A DNA stretch of 64,000 nucleotides from Fasciola hepatica (Eukaryota; Platyhelminthes; Trematoda; Plagiorchiida; Fasciolidae): NCBI GenBank assembly GCA_948099385.1, contig CANUEZ040000020.1:6666501-6730500 (forward strand), in the 5' to 3' direction. The notes beneath the pieces are model-generated. The model worked only from the letters and a program-made list of their open reading frames with translations, made no database searches and was not told the origin of the DNA. This document shows, one piece after another, positions 11,106-22,704 of the stretch; the first letter of the stretch is position 1; the number at the start of each line of letters is the position of its first letter. The position numbers and the translations under genes were made by a program.

Positions 11106-11970
11106 AATCAATGTTATGAACGGGTTGAGTGCTACTCGAGTTGGTTACCCAAAAAACAGACCCCAAGAAGACTCTAGCTAGAGTCCTAGGATGCTTCACG
11201 CTCGTCTATATGGAGAATCGCAGGGGTCTACTCGGTGTCACTTTAGAGTTCGTTTTGGGTCTAATTGGGGACTGTTTTGCTTCTTAGGCATAGACATTGC
11301 AAGTTGAGTCATTTTTTTAAAAAAGAAATAGCCCAATACAGATTACGTTATTACGGTCATCGACAGGTAAACAAAAAAGAGGAAAATCATGTACCTGAAA
11401 TTTGGTTTAAACCGAATATTTGGGGCGTGATTCCGATTTGAATTCTTATCAACAAATGGAAATTTTATTCTCACAAGAAACCCACCGATATCTCAAAACT
11501 CACATAAACCCATGTTGTAATACGGTTACAAACGTGCTCTTGGTACAACAGAAACGACGTCAACAACAACGACAACGATGGCGGTTCGACAAGGACACAA
11601 ACAAGCAGGACCACCGGATATGCTCGATGCAGCGCTCGTTCGTGTGGATCGCACGAGCTCGATCTGCAAAAACGCAGAAAGAATGGAAACCCAATGAGAC
11701 AAAGCCCATTAAGTGCATAAGCGGGTAAAAATGTTTAGATATGAGAGAATGGGGACGGTATGAAGGCGATAGTGTCTTGTGGTCCAACCTTAATGATGGC
11801 CAGATTGACGTTATTGGTGATTACTGAAGAAAATGGTTGGAGCTGATGGAGTCATTTTTGCGGAAAATAAGAATGGTGTTCCTACTTTTGCGGCGACTTT
11901 TGTTTTAGTTAGCCACTTCGTAGTATATAGGGTTGCGCAAGGCTGTTACCGCTCACACCTATTAACTGTC
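11106..11970. other. no recognised gene
   Basis: Contains an unsupported 102-codon frame (11,420-11,728) rich in Gln/Arg/Lys with no recognisable motif. It may include the upstream exon of the MULE-like fragment that follows, but no start or splice site can be chosen confidently. Confidence 0.35.
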
Positions 11971-12655
11971 ATGGCAGTTGCACGTGCTTTCGTTGATGAC
12001 TCTGAGAGTTTCTGCAGACATGTAAAAGACGCCCATAAATTATTCTCAAGGTTCGAGGAAGACTTTCGGCTATTTCATCAGCAGACTTTCACCTCGTTTT
12101 ACGTGTATGAGAGTGTTAGTGCTGAGAATTGGCTTCGTACACATCCGGGTGCACTGCCAAAAAATTTCCCATACTATAGGGTTAAATTTTGCTGCGTGCA
12201 CAATCAACGGCGAAATAGGATAGCCATCAGGTATGCAAAGCACAGTAAATCTATCTTTACTTTTCAGATATCAGAATACTCAATGCCCGGACTTCGTGAG
12301 GATCCGTGCCGTCGGAATGTAGTACAAAGTCGTTGGTCAATGTCTGCAGCATAACCACGATTTTCATCTAATCAGCGATAGGTTCTACCATCGTAATAGG
12401 CGTTTGACTCCCGAACAAGAGTCACACATATTAGAACTGATGGGCACTTTCCGCCGATCCAGCGAAATATGTGAACACGCTGTCTGGCTGGTGAAAAATA
12501 AGTTAGTTACAATGACGATTTTCATTTTGCCTTTTACAAAGTAAAACCAGACAATAATTGTTTCCATTTCTGCTTTACAGACAGAACACGGCGAAACATC
12601 ACAACGTTCGATCCACCTTTATGATCGTAGAACTTCGGCACGGAAGTGTGCATGA
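11971..12655 (+). pseudogene. MULE/FAR1-type zinc-binding N-terminal fragment
   Basis: The exon frame reads FSRFEEDFRLFHQQT, then YYRVKFCCVH, the F..f.eDF..y....t block and first Cys of the FAR1/WRKY-GCM1-like zinc-binding region. That region is found in MULE transposases and in proteins derived from them, including SWIM-domain proteins. Removing 12,231-12,267 (GT...AG, 37 nt) joins RIAI to RYQNTQCPDFVRIRAVG, giving the second Cys in frame. Then come QHNHDFH (the His pair), RNRRLTPEQESHI and further residues, exactly the family order. A second possible intron is 12,491-12,580. A TAG at 12,320 interrupts the frame and a TGA ends it at 12,653, so the copy is probably dead and truncated before the catalytic domain. 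The upstream start (Met at 11,971) is uncertain. Confidence 0.6.
12231..12267 (+). other. candidate 37-nt spliceosomal intron
   Basis: CATCAG|GTATGC at the donor and TTTACTTTTCAG|ATA at the acceptor. Removal restores the reading frame across the zinc-binding domain, with residues on each side matching the family order. Introns of about 30-40 nt are known in flatworms. Confidence 0.6.
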
Positions 12656-12884
12656 AAGGATCATTTTGTACCATTGAACCACTATCTTTCAATACAATTC
12701 TTATTCTTCATTTTGTCCTACATTTTGCAATCGCTACGGAATGGGTCCATCGGTAAGGTACAACGTATTACGATGTGGGTGGTTTATGTGTAGGCAGGTG
12801 CGCCTAATGGGCGTCGTGCTTAAGCTCGCGTAATTAGAGGTATATACAAAGACATGAATATACGGATCTATGCACACGTCAGTA

Positions 12885-12886
<2 letters not shown>

Positions 12887-12938
<52 letters not shown>

Positions 12939-13050
12939 TATAAATGTAAGCATCTGTATTTAGATACGTATGTAAGTACACATGCATACATTTACATATA
13001 AATATATATATATATATATTTATGTATATAAATATACATATACATACATA
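12887..13050. repeat. (AT)n microsatellite and AT-rich tract
   Basis: Perfect TA dinucleotide repeats from 12,887 to about 12,935, then imperfect TATATA and ACATA repeats up to 13,050. The tract ends exactly where the left arm of the large inverted duplication begins. Confidence 0.9.
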
Positions 13051-14349
13051 TTGCATATAGTAGACCTACACACAAATAAAGCAAGAGAAGGACTGTACAG
13101 CTGTAGAATCAAACAGGATTGAAGGGAATTTTGTTTATTTTGAGAAGTCTTCAAGAGAGAAGTTAACCAGCAATAGCTCTTTGCGGTGTATGAAACGACT
13201 GTGGGTTGGAAATCAGACGACTTGAAGGAGTGAAACTGCTGACACGGAACGAGGAAATTCCGTCGGGGATTACATTTATAACTTTCAGCGACCGAATATC
13301 GGCTGAGTCAGTTGGATACCCATGGAGAGGTCCATCTTCAAAGAGAGGTTGGCCGGGGTGGTGGTGAAATAAGTGGCTGGATAGAAGCGCTTTACCGTTG
13401 AGCAGATTGTTTACCCTCAGAAAGGTGGAATATGACGCGTCAACATGAAAATGGGAACTGGGCGACGGATAAAGGTTTGGTGCGTAGCCACGACAGTGGT
13501 AGAGACTCATAGTCTGCGTAAAAGAAGGTGAAGTAATTGACGGGTAATCTACTACCTAATAATGTTCTATGTAAAGAGCGGGTCACTTGATCGCAACAAA
13601 GCAAACCTCTACGACACAGGTGTCTCTCAGACGTAAATTTTTGAGAAGGACGTGGAGCTTTGCTAGGTGAGAATGTTGCAATACAACGGCCCGGTGTGTA
13701 CGAAAAGTGGGACTGACAGACAGGGTAAAATGTCTCAGTACAGTCGACTGTTAGGATACCCAGAAGATATCCAGTTCTCAGTGAAATATACTGTTTGAGG
13801 GTTGTGGAACGGAAATGTATGGCAACATTTAATGTGATCGTTGTCAAAAATATCGGAAAAAGTGGTAAAAGGGGCCTTTTTTTACCACCGCCAATTCATA
13901 ATGGTGCCACGCAAAAATGACCTTGAAGTCTTGAGGCTTTGAAGTAATCCGAGGGTACGAGGCTGGATCCCAAATATTCCGGGGTCCTGTATTACTCTTC
14001 TTTTCGTTGAGAATTACTGCCTGGCACTGGAAAGAGGAAGTCACTTCGCTGGCTTCAAAATTACCGTTTGATTCTACAGTTGCACAGATATCTGTTGGCT
14101 GTGAACTTCTTTGCATCAGACGTTAAATCTGTGGAATCGAAAGCTGCAAAAATTCTGCTATAGTTCTTCAAACATTCGATGTATAATTTTGGGAAGCAGG
14201 CTTATCTTCCCGACGGTTTTCTGGGAGTGAGGTAGATAAAGGTGGCAAGAGGCATCAGAACATTGATCAAGTAGCCCATTGAATATTCGGCATTCTAGTT
14301 TCGAGAAAAGTATCCCACATGAAAGCTGCAGATACGCACTGGTCTAATG

Positions 14350-15230
14350 ATAATCAGTCTGTTTGAGGGATCAGGAGTAGAGATTCAAGAAATCACAAGT
14401 GTGCATTTGAGTGGTAGGAGAATGGATTCCTATAACATAATTCCTCATGCAGCTTCAACGCTCAACCAACCGTTGAAAACCTTGGGAGCACCGTACAGCC
14501 TTTCCATTCGTTTTAGCAATCATTGGCAGCGCTCAGTGACCGAACCTCTACTGAGACTAGAACACTGAGCAAGTCAGTGTGAATCAAAAGCAGCAAGGAT
14601 ATCCCTGCAGGTTCATAAAAACACGTAAAAATGATGAACCGGAAGCACTTCGCCGGCTTCAAAAGCTAAAACCACACTTCCTGAACAGAGAGCCCAGCTG
14701 GGTGGGAGTCACAGTGGTAGATCCGTGTGTATTGCTGACGATTCTCAACAAGGATGGAACAGTCGTACAATGCTTCCTTGGTTTTCAATGGTCGGCTGAA
14801 AGTTGAAGCTGCATGGTCAACCATATTATACAAACCTAATCTCCTACCACTCTAATGCACACAGTATTCGAGCTCTGCAGGTTGTTGACAGAGGAACGAC
14901 CACTCTGATCCAACCCCTCAAAAAGAAATTCAGCCATCACAGGGGTCGGCTGCTGTGCAGCGAGCTGGTTATTACCGCTCACATCCAGTGACAAAAGGGT
15001 GCAATATAATGTAGTGTTGATGTTTAACAAACTGTTAAGGGCGAAGCTGAATAGCCTTGCGGTTGGTGTGTTCCATTCATAGTCGTTCACTCCGAGTACA
15101 AGTCCCCGTGGGGACTGGCACATGCCCACTCCTGGTGATTCATAACAAGGATGAAACAGCTGCACGGAGCTTCCATCTTTTTCAACGTCCGGTTGAGCTT
15201 TGAAGCTGCTCGTTTTTCATAAACTTCACG
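14350..15230. repeat. internal repeat units within the left arm
   Basis: Three related units share a CATGCAGCTTCAA-type core followed by TTGAAAACC..GGAAGC..CGTAC. One is on the plus strand at about 14,350-14,560 and two are on the minus strand at about 14,570-14,990 and 15,080-15,230. The first two form an internal inverted repeat. The same units occur in the right arm at 33,106-33,986. Identity between units is moderate, so this is an older structure than the arm duplication. Confidence 0.6.
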
Positions 15231-17174
15231 TCACCCTATACATTTACTTATAAACTCGAATTTCATTATTTTTATTTTATTCTTCCAGATGAATGCGAGG
15301 ACCATCCTCGATTGTACGTCAGCCTCTTTCGTATTTCTATACCTCAAGTGATTTGTTCCGTCTCAATCTGCATCTTATGTCGCTTGGGTCCTACTCTGAC
15401 CAAATTTACTCTGCCGTCTGTCCTAGAAGATACTCCTCAAAACTGCTCTCTGAAGTATGAAGACTAATTAGGACCACCCTTGGGGCAATAAAATCATTTA
15501 TTAATGAAAAATGCGAAAATGAGTGTTGGGTTCTAAGTTCACACACCTGTTCCATGGAAGCATGGCTGCATTCGACAGTTCAAGCTGGAGACTTGTAGAT
15601 GACTCACAATCAAAAGACTGTACTGGAAGAACAGGTAACTTTGGCCCAAAACTGCTCCAAAGAGGAACGGGATCCAAGTGTATGGTCGAGCTCAGGGGTA
15701 ACGGGGAACCAAGTAAAAGGAATATAGTACCTGCTTGACCTCCCCTTAAGTCCTTATGGACCAACTTGTTGACATTGACAGATATTTCGCCGCCATATTC
15801 GTCCGATGTGAAGCGTGTCTTGTTATTTGGAGGGGCACAAGATCTAGATGGGAGCTTTCCTAATTCAGGTGCAACCCACTTGGTGCAACTTTTCACTGTC
15901 TTAGGTTCAGGCCCGTGCTTAAAGTTGACTGGTGTGAGTCGTAACGCTGGGTTAAGCCTGTGCCTCAGATCTTCTATAGCGTCCCGTACAACTACTGGTT
16001 CTACAGTTTAAAATTTGACACATAATGGCTTATCCTTAGAGACCCTCCGGACTGCGCAGTTAGCCTCCTTTGTCTGAAAAGTCTGCTTGAGGCAATCAGA
16101 CGCTGTCTGTAATGAGGTAAAACTAACAGAGAGCCCTAGAATTTGTCATTTGCTTTTGAACACGAGCTGGCAGCGCGCTGCTGGGTTTGGAATCCTTAGC
16201 TCTAAAACGGCTTCGAATATTTGTTTCGCTTTCCCCTTAGGGGCAATTTTCCCATCGAAACGACCCCAAATAATAGGGCTTTTGTAAAAGATATCCACGT
16301 CTCGCAGCTCTTCAGCCGCAATAAAAACTCGCCTTTTTAAGACCTTGGGGGCTTTTTGAGCTGATGTTTGCTCTGCGAAAAGACGAAGCTTCGTCGCCTC
16401 CATGTGATTTGTCTTGGTCTCCGGGGTCTCAATGAAGTGCTTCAGACGTAAAATCTCCGTCTTCTGATTCCTGACTATCTCTGACAGACGATCTGGAGCT
16501 GGAGTGGAATCATTTTAGGACAGTTCAGTGTCCACTGAGGCCTTTCCACATAGTTTCATGGGTTTTTGTCTTCTTCTATCAATTCGTAAAACATTTCTAG
16601 TTGATATTTCTTTGGAAAGTGATAGAAAATGGCTCGAGAAATAAGTCAAAACCAAGGCTGATAGCACTGGCACAACACCAACGAGCTGCTTTTTTTGGGA
16701 TGGGGCGGTTACGGAATCAAAGCTCACAAGTATCAAGAAAGTACCGAACCTTCATCTACGCAAAGTGGAGCAGTAAATCTCAAACAAATTTCGAACGCAC
16801 CCCTAAGGTTCTGCAGATGAGTTTACTTCAGTCCTCAGTCCGGACTACACGCAAAGAAAGCGGCCGAAACCTTTTCTGCTTCCAGATCCTTGTTAAGTCC
16901 GTGAGTTTCTTTAGCTCCCAACACAGAGCGTTGAATGTTTTTTCTGAAAAGCAGAAGTTTCCAGGTGGAATCAACTTCACGGAGATGTTCGCTGACAGAA
17001 AGGCCAGAAGCACATAGCCTCACTTCTCGTTCACAAGGATAATTGTGGGAAAATCGTGTGTCGGCTTGAATCTAGGATGTTCTTCGGAATTGGAACATTG
17101 CTGCATCCCGCCGCATACTGACGGTCTGGCCCATACAAGTACAATCCCTTTTGTGGAAAATTAAGCTCACGTGT

Positions 17175-17411
17175 CTAGCCTTGAACTTGACCCCAGTAGC
17201 TTAGGACTATGCCCCCGGTGGCACACCCAGGGGCAGAAACGAACGAGCCACCAATATTCATACCCCAGAGACCCTCAGTAATCTTGAATTGAGGCTCAGC
17301 GTATGACTTCCTCCACTGACCGATGATTGTTCTAGCTACAAGCCGCTGCACCTCTTTCAAGTGTTCCTCATCCTTGCAATGACAGGAAGCCTATGCTTGC
17401 ACGCAACACTC
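17175..17411 (-). pseudogene. non-LTR reverse transcriptase tail cut at the IR1 junction
   Basis: The minus frame reads C-C-V-Q-A, then EEHLKEVQRLVARTI, the 'YCVQAW...LEKVQRRATR' block after the reverse transcriptase of CR1/Jockey/RTE-type elements. It begins abruptly at 17,411. The right-arm counterpart continues upstream into the rest of the reverse transcriptase, so this copy was truncated by the duplication event. It carries no catalytic part. Confidence 0.65.
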
Positions 17412-17831
17412 CGGCCATTTTATTTCATTATTCTTGTGAATATTGTATTGCGTGCGTCCTTAGCCAATGTCCGTCTGAACATTCCTACATCCGGCCGATT
17501 AATTACTACTGCCGTAGTTGACTCGAAATTAATTCGTACTCGCCATGTATTTCCTTATCGCTTTACCTTATTTAAACTCTCCTCAGCCTTATTCCATGGT
17601 TGCTGCAATGTGCAAACCCCTTTTTGATATTTGTAAATTTTCCACCTCATTCAGTGATATAGTGAAATCTAAATATGCTTACATGCGTGCCTGTCGACCA
17701 CGGTCCAGAAATACACCTTTATTAATATTATTACAAATAACAGTTTAGGCGCATCATGCTTATATGCCGGTCATTACCAGTTGTACATTACCAGTAATGA
17801 CTCTGAGGAGCACTGAGGCCAGATGCGTCAA

Positions 17832-17890
17832 TATATATATATATATATACATATGTATATATATATGTATATATATGTATATATATATGT
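17832..17890. repeat. (AT)n/(GTATAT)n microsatellite
   Basis: AT dinucleotides followed by alternating ATGTATATAT units. It directly precedes a non-LTR 3' coding remnant. Confidence 0.85.
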
Positions 17891-17892
17891 CA

Positions 17893-18114
17893 GTTAAATA
17901 GCATAACAAAGCTCAAGTCCAAGCGGAGATTTTCCACTTCATTGTTAAATATTCACAAATGTGGAATAAACTTCCACCAAATGTCCGTGCAATAAGCCAC
18001 TTGCCGAGATTCAAAGAGGAATTAAACAAACGGCTTGATGTCCTGACACTGGTATCAAACAATGATCCATACACTTCGGAGGAGCGAGCGTACGAAGTTG
18101 GTTTGGGTTACTGA
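17893..18114 (+). pseudogene. non-LTR retrotransposon, 3' coding end fragment
   Basis: The frame through 17,959-18,111 reads MWNKLPPNVRAISHLPRFKE and continues with LNKRLD, stopping at TGA 18,112. This is the 'WN.LP..V..a.s...FK..L' segment that ends the ORF2 protein of CR1/Jockey/RTE-type non-LTR retrotransposons. Nothing upstream of about 17,893 belongs to it, so it is a typical 5'-truncated copy. It has no catalytic residues. The clade cannot be named from this short piece. Confidence 0.6.
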
Positions 18115-18344
18115 CACGCGGGTCTAAGTCGGGGGCCACGAGACCTACGTACCACACAAGTCGCCATAAATACCACTCAAGTTTCATTAATCTTTCGCGT
18201 AAAACCTTGTGTTTAGCAAAGTCGAACCATCCCCCAAGTAGTTCCAATTTCTAGATACTAGAGGTTTTTCTTTACTACTGACCGCTGATCCTCAGCGGGG
18301 AGCACCCCAGACTGCGTTTTTCTATTTTTACTTTTCCAGACAAC

Positions 18345-18965
18345 CGCTGATGATGGCTTCCCTTCGATGGCTTGGCATAATACCTGGCCCACATTTCCCG
18401 CTGAAAACTCGATACCTGCTCGTCATTTCGTCACTACCACACAGGCCATGCTCTCCAGGACCCCTCGCAACCTCCTGGATTATTCGATCTCTATGTGACA
18501 ACGTCAATATCACTCAAGCGAAGCCCGCCGGTGCGGGCCGCGGTCAGATCCACCACTTTGGCCGACGCACATCGGGCGTGCAGGACGTCTGCAAAGATGT
18601 GCGGACGCAGATAGGATTGCGGATGGCACCTGTCAACAAAAACGGTTTTCAGGTTGGGTGTCCCGCGCACGGTCAGCTCCACCCACCAGCACCGGTCGCA
18701 GCAAAAAATCATTCACCCGAAATGCTACAAATATGGAACTATCTCCCCCAGTTACCGCTTATTTTTCATCGAACTTATCTCCATCTTCGCAACCTTAACT
18801 TACCGCTTCTTACGCCCAGAAAAATCTACTTTCCCTAGCACATAATTATCGCGGGGTTAAAAGACCGTTTCCGTACTCGGCTTACCGTTCATTATCCTTT
18901 TTTTCCCGATGATTCTTGCCAAACTGCCCGCTTGTCCTATTAGCAAACTTAACCAATCCCCGAGA
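18345..18965 (-). repeat. dispersed repeat R1, copy 1
   Basis: Aligns in the same orientation to 39,584-40,222 over about 620 bp with many substitutions. In both copies the minus strand keeps a similar translation. This copy (18,491-18,712) reads TPNLKTVF and ..LHARCASAKVVDLTAA, while the other reads TPNLKTVF and ..LHAQSAPAKAVDRTAP. R1 therefore derives from a protein-coding element read on the minus strand. I do not recognise the protein. An ORF1-like product of a retroelement is one guess. Confidence 0.6.
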
Positions 18966-19014
18966 TAAAACTCGCTTCTATTTTATGAGTTATCAATATA
19001 TTTGCAAAATTCAC

Positions 19015-20160
19015 ATTTATTGTTGCCATACACTTCCGTACCACAATGTCCGGTATTCTATCTTGGTAAATCCTCCCAGACAATTTTGATTCTTGCATCT
19101 CTCTGGTCTTTATTTTCGGCCCTTAGATAACGATTATCAAACGTAAATACTTACCTGCCATTTAAATACTCGCCCAGTACCCATTTCTATTTTGGTGCAT
19201 CACATTTCACCTTTATGAAAGTAAGCAATGTGCGCAACGATTACATGTTTACATCCTGCCACTTCTTCCACCATCACTCCAGCGACCTCGCCAGATGTGA
19301 TGTCCGTTTGGTTTACCACGGACTCCATCCACATCCAGCCGCCCAACTTCCCAACTGTATTCAGCGTTTGTTGGTGCTTTTTCATATTCGGTATTCTATC
19401 TTGGTAAATCCTCCCAGACAATTTTGATTCTTGCATCTCTCTGGTCTTTATTTTCGGCCCTTAGATAACGATTATCAAACGTAAATACTTACCTGCCATT
19501 TAAATACTCGCCCAGTACCCATTTCTATTTTGGTGCATCACATTCCCCCCTCATGAACGTTAACGATGTGCGCAACGACTACATGCTTGCGTCCGGTCAC
19601 TTCTTTTACCATCACCTAGGCAATCACTCTCTACAAATGAGTCCTTCATTGGGTATTTAACGGACTCAGCCGATATTTGGTCGCTGAACGTTTCAAGGAA
19701 AATCTTTGAAAGATTTTGATTGTTCTCTGTCTGCAAATTCATTCCTCTCATCGTCTGATTTTCAATCCAAAGCCGTGCCATACTCCGCGGAGCGCTGTAG
19801 CTGGTTCATGTCTCCCTCGGAAACTTCTTTTCCCTCGAAGTGAACAAAACTTTCGTCAATTCTGTTTGATTCTCTTGTTGCATAGCACTTCTTTTTGTAC
19901 TGTTTCAGGAAGAGTCAGCTACCTTCGACCAGCTCGACCCTGACTTGACCGGGTTGGCCACCCGACCTTGAGTTCAAATTTGCCGGGCGCCGCCACAGAG
20001 AGTAACTTAAATACTTTCTCCTGTACAATATTGAGTGCACATACCTTAACCAACCTCTTGGAATTCGGACTCTACGTCCAATTGTACCGTTTGATCTTGC
20101 GTTACAGCATGCCTCGGGTTATCCGAAATAAACCATTATCATTATCATTATCATTATCAA
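19015..20160 (-). repeat. dispersed repeat R2, copy with tandem duplication and ATTATC tail
   Basis: Diverged copy of the outer part of the inverted-duplication arm plus its right flank (36,647-37,640). Landmarks in order: GTTGCCATACA.TTCCGT.CC, GACTCAGCCGATAT, TCTGTTTGATTCT, CTTGAG.TCAAATTTGCCGGGC and TTGCAGCATGCC-like. It ends at a short (ATTATC)n run (about 20,132-20,160), a microsatellite tail typical of a retroposed end. A similar minus-strand protein reading (VAG....V..I.Y...G and MGTGR) is shared with the arm copy, so the ancestor was probably coding on the minus strand. R1 lies immediately upstream, so R1 and R2 may be parts of one element. Confidence 0.6.
19051..19650. repeat. 338-bp tandem duplication inside R2
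   Basis: 19,051-19,206 recurs with no mismatch that I can see at 19,389-19,544 (156 bp, offset 338). The next roughly 100 bp (19,207-19,310 versus 19,545-19,650) is clearly homologous but strongly diverged. The identity therefore stops sharply partway through the unit. Confidence 0.85.
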
Positions 20161-21900
20161 CTGCAACAGTTTATTTTTCCATCGAACCGTAGCTGGCTGG
20201 AAATTGGCTCTCCGTTTTTCAGGAAGCTACAGTTGCGCTTCCTGATTTCTGAGTGGTACAGGTTACTGATCCTGAAATTAAACTCGCCCTTTTATGGACC
20301 ACTGTTCCTTCCACCTCTACCATCGTTCCCAAGTGCATTTTCATAAAATTGGTTTCGTGCCTCTCCGTTTCAAAACTCATCCGTTTATTGAACTCACGTA
20401 AATCCGTCACTCGGGGTTTGCATCATCTTCATGGTTTGCTGTTTTCTCCGCATGCCTCGATTTACCCCGGCATACTTCCATACAATTTTTTCCTTGTTCG
20501 GGACTTGCTTTGTTAGCGGAACTCCAGTAAGCCTCCCTCTTCCTTGATTTGCATCATTCTCGTTTCTAATGCGTCTTTTACGCTTGGCGTTAACGATCTT
20601 CTCGGTTTCCCCCCGGTGTGCCACCGTCCATCTCAAACCCGAAACTGGTTCGAAGTTGCCGCGCAAACCCTTATTAAAGTGATCCATTCAAGTTATTGCT
20701 GGTCATGTTTTTCTGTCGCTGACACCTTTAGCCTTTATTCCTAAAATTTGTGAATGATTCATCTCATCGAGTAACGAGTTACACCATGATCATGCGCTTG
20801 CGCGTGTATCTCGACCATGTCCGAGAAACATTCCGTTATAATAACTGTTAGTAATATTAACATTAATAATAATAAAGCAATAAAATTATTATTGAATGGG
20901 ACTGGTAGACCAATTCCTCATTTTTTGTAGCTGGCGCGCCACTGAAGAGGGGGCCAATATAAAAAAACGGTTTTTGGGAACAGTCCTAAGTAGCGGCCTG
21001 GGGTGCGTGACCTTCGAATCTCATTCCTTTCAGGCTCTGCCAGTGCATCGGTCAAACCGGTGGCAGCCTCCTAGTTGTTTGTTTGGTGCAAGTGTTGGTG
21101 TTTATTGATACACCTACCGAGACTCGACTAGCTCAACTTTTAGTCCTGTTGTGCCCATGCTGATCACATACATGCATTCGTCGTTGAAAAGGCTCTGTTA
21201 TTGCTTGGTACACGATGTTTCGAGCTCCAGGTGGTCTCAGTTAGAAAAGCCATAAGAAATCTTCGCGTAACGAAACCCTGCCAATGTCCAAAACCGGAGA
21301 GCAGGCGTCTGCTTTCATCTCGAAGATGAAGTTTAAGGGGCTCCAAAAAGCTCCTTCAAGACAAGCTGACGGTTTCTGTCATATAAGGTCCTGCGCAAAC
21401 CGAATTGAACTGGATAGGAATACATTGAGCCAAACTATAGTTTGCCTTTTGGTTTGGCTTTTTGAAGAGCTCCATTGCATTTCCATCCTTTTGCCTTAGT
21501 GGTGAAGTAACAATAGTTATTTTACTAAAACTATGTAATGTGCCCTCATTCGAGAAAATATTTAACCCTGAGTGATTCGTCTTTGGTTATGTACTGTCTC
21601 TTCTACAAAACTCTTTTTAGTGCACCTGGCCATTGTGTTTACCCGAGCAGATATCATCACTGTGGAAGCTCATTGAGCTTTAAGTATTTTGGCGAACTCC
21701 GTTGACATTTTTCTTCTGGTTTGTACATTTTGGTCTATCTGACGGCAAGACTGTCACTGGCAACGAAAATTCATGTGGTGTAAGTAGCTTCAGCAACAGT
21801 GTTGAGTCGGGTCTACAGTGCTATAGAAGCTATGAGTATTATCCTCAGAGCTGCGCTACCCTGAATGGGGAAAACTATGAGTTGCACAGGGAACATCGAT
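20161..21900. other. no recognised gene
   Basis: Frames of up to 97 codons occur on both strands without motifs. An AT-rich trinucleotide-like tract at about 20,838-20,895 (TAATAA-type) resembles a retroposon tail, but I could not attach it to an element. Nothing else is supported. Confidence 0.4.
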
Positions 21901-21904
21901 CCTC

Positions 21905-22313
21905 GAAATGAATGTCTTGCCTTTTTTCTATGGTAGAGGGCGGCGGTCGTATACCACAAGTATCACCGACTATGATAACGTGGGTCAACACAGGGATTTA
22001 AGTCAAGGAATAACCAAACAGCCCAGAGCTGGTGACATACAAAGTTGTGAAGACAGACAAACATCAAGTAAAGGAGGGGGAACAGCACGTTAAATTATCA
22101 TGAAACAAGGCCAAAGAAGCGGTGGAACCGGAAGCACTGAAATAGGGGACAAAAGAACTAGAAGGCGAGCCCCAAAATCGAGGGCCATCACCGAGGTGGT
22201 TCTTGGGAAAAGCAACCGACTTATGTATAATGGAGCAGAGCGGACGATCAAGGAGGCGCGAATCAGAAGGAAAGCCTACCAAGGGCACGTTACTGAATTC
22301 ACAAGAATAGCAG
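21905..22313 (+). other. 5' portion of the element interrupted by the BEL insertion
   Basis: An open, Lys/Arg-rich frame (from Met 22,100) runs to the left end of the BEL element. With the insertion and one target copy removed it would continue 18 codons past 28,273 before a stop. It may be the decayed 5' region of the non-LTR element recognised from about 29.2 kb onward, but I recognise no domain. Treat as unidentified host sequence of the insertion. Confidence 0.35.
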
Positions 22314-22690
22314 TGTTACGAACGTTTGAGCAATGCGTAGCCAAATTCGCAACGGATCCCGAAATCAGAAGACGATTATCCGTGATATTCTACGATACTA
22401 GATTATTACAATAAACAATGACATAAACAATATACAAACCTCAATAATACGATCACAAGGACTCAACAACGAGAAACCGAATAGCAGCGTGTGAGCAGAC
22501 AGCACGTGCGTCACGCAAGTCCTGAACAAGGATGTGCCAAAGTAGCGCTCTGGGCGCGAACAAACAACAATTGGTCCAGAAAAACAACCAGTTCGTAAAG
22601 ACAAGTCAATAGTGTATGGAAATGAGTGATGTTGGGAAAAACACTGAATCGCGAGGGAAAAAGGGGGAGTTTTCACGACCGGCTGTTACA
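22314..22690 (-). repeat. 3' LTR of the BEL element
   Basis: 377 bp, about 99% identical to 27,891-28,267. Differences seen: T/C near 22,326, A/G near 22,519 and two near 22,667-22,672. A 92-codon frame inside it also occurs in the other LTR and is not a gene. Confidence 0.95.
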
Positions 22691-22704
22691 CCGCCCACCA
22701 AAAT
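22691..22704 (-). promoter_or_regulatory. candidate polypurine tract next to the 3' LTR
   Basis: On the minus strand the bases just before the 3' LTR read TTTTGGTGGGCGG, a purine-rich run in the position where plus-strand priming occurs in LTR elements. Assigned by position and composition only. Confidence 0.45.

Larger units (their letters stand above)
13051..17412 (-). repeat. left arm of large inverted duplication (IR1-L)
   Basis: Base x here pairs with 50,474-x for 13,051-14,008 and with 48,336-x for 14,009-17,412, so it is the reverse complement of 30,924-37,423 minus a 2,138-bp block. I see only a handful of substitutions in 4,362 bp. The ends were fixed by base comparison: 13,050 and 17,413 no longer match. 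It contains no recognised complete gene. Frames of up to 135 codons (for example 13,440-13,847 minus) recur in both arms only because the copy is recent. At its inner end it carries a cut-off non-LTR reverse transcriptase tail. At its outer end is a cut-off part of dispersed repeat R2. Both cuts suggest this arm is the derived copy. Confidence 0.95.

Noticed and set aside
12734..12991. Open frame on the minus strand with a long Tyr-Ile run
   Set aside because: It is a translation of the (AT)n microsatellite, not a gene.
13163..13847. Frames of 115 and 135 codons conserved between the two large arms
   Set aside because: The arms are too recent for conservation to be evidence of function, and the diverged R2 copy at 19-20 kb does not keep these frames.
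22398..22676. 92-codon minus-strand frame repeated at 27,975-28,253
   Set aside because: It lies wholly inside the two LTR copies. Its conservation reflects LTR identity, not coding selection.
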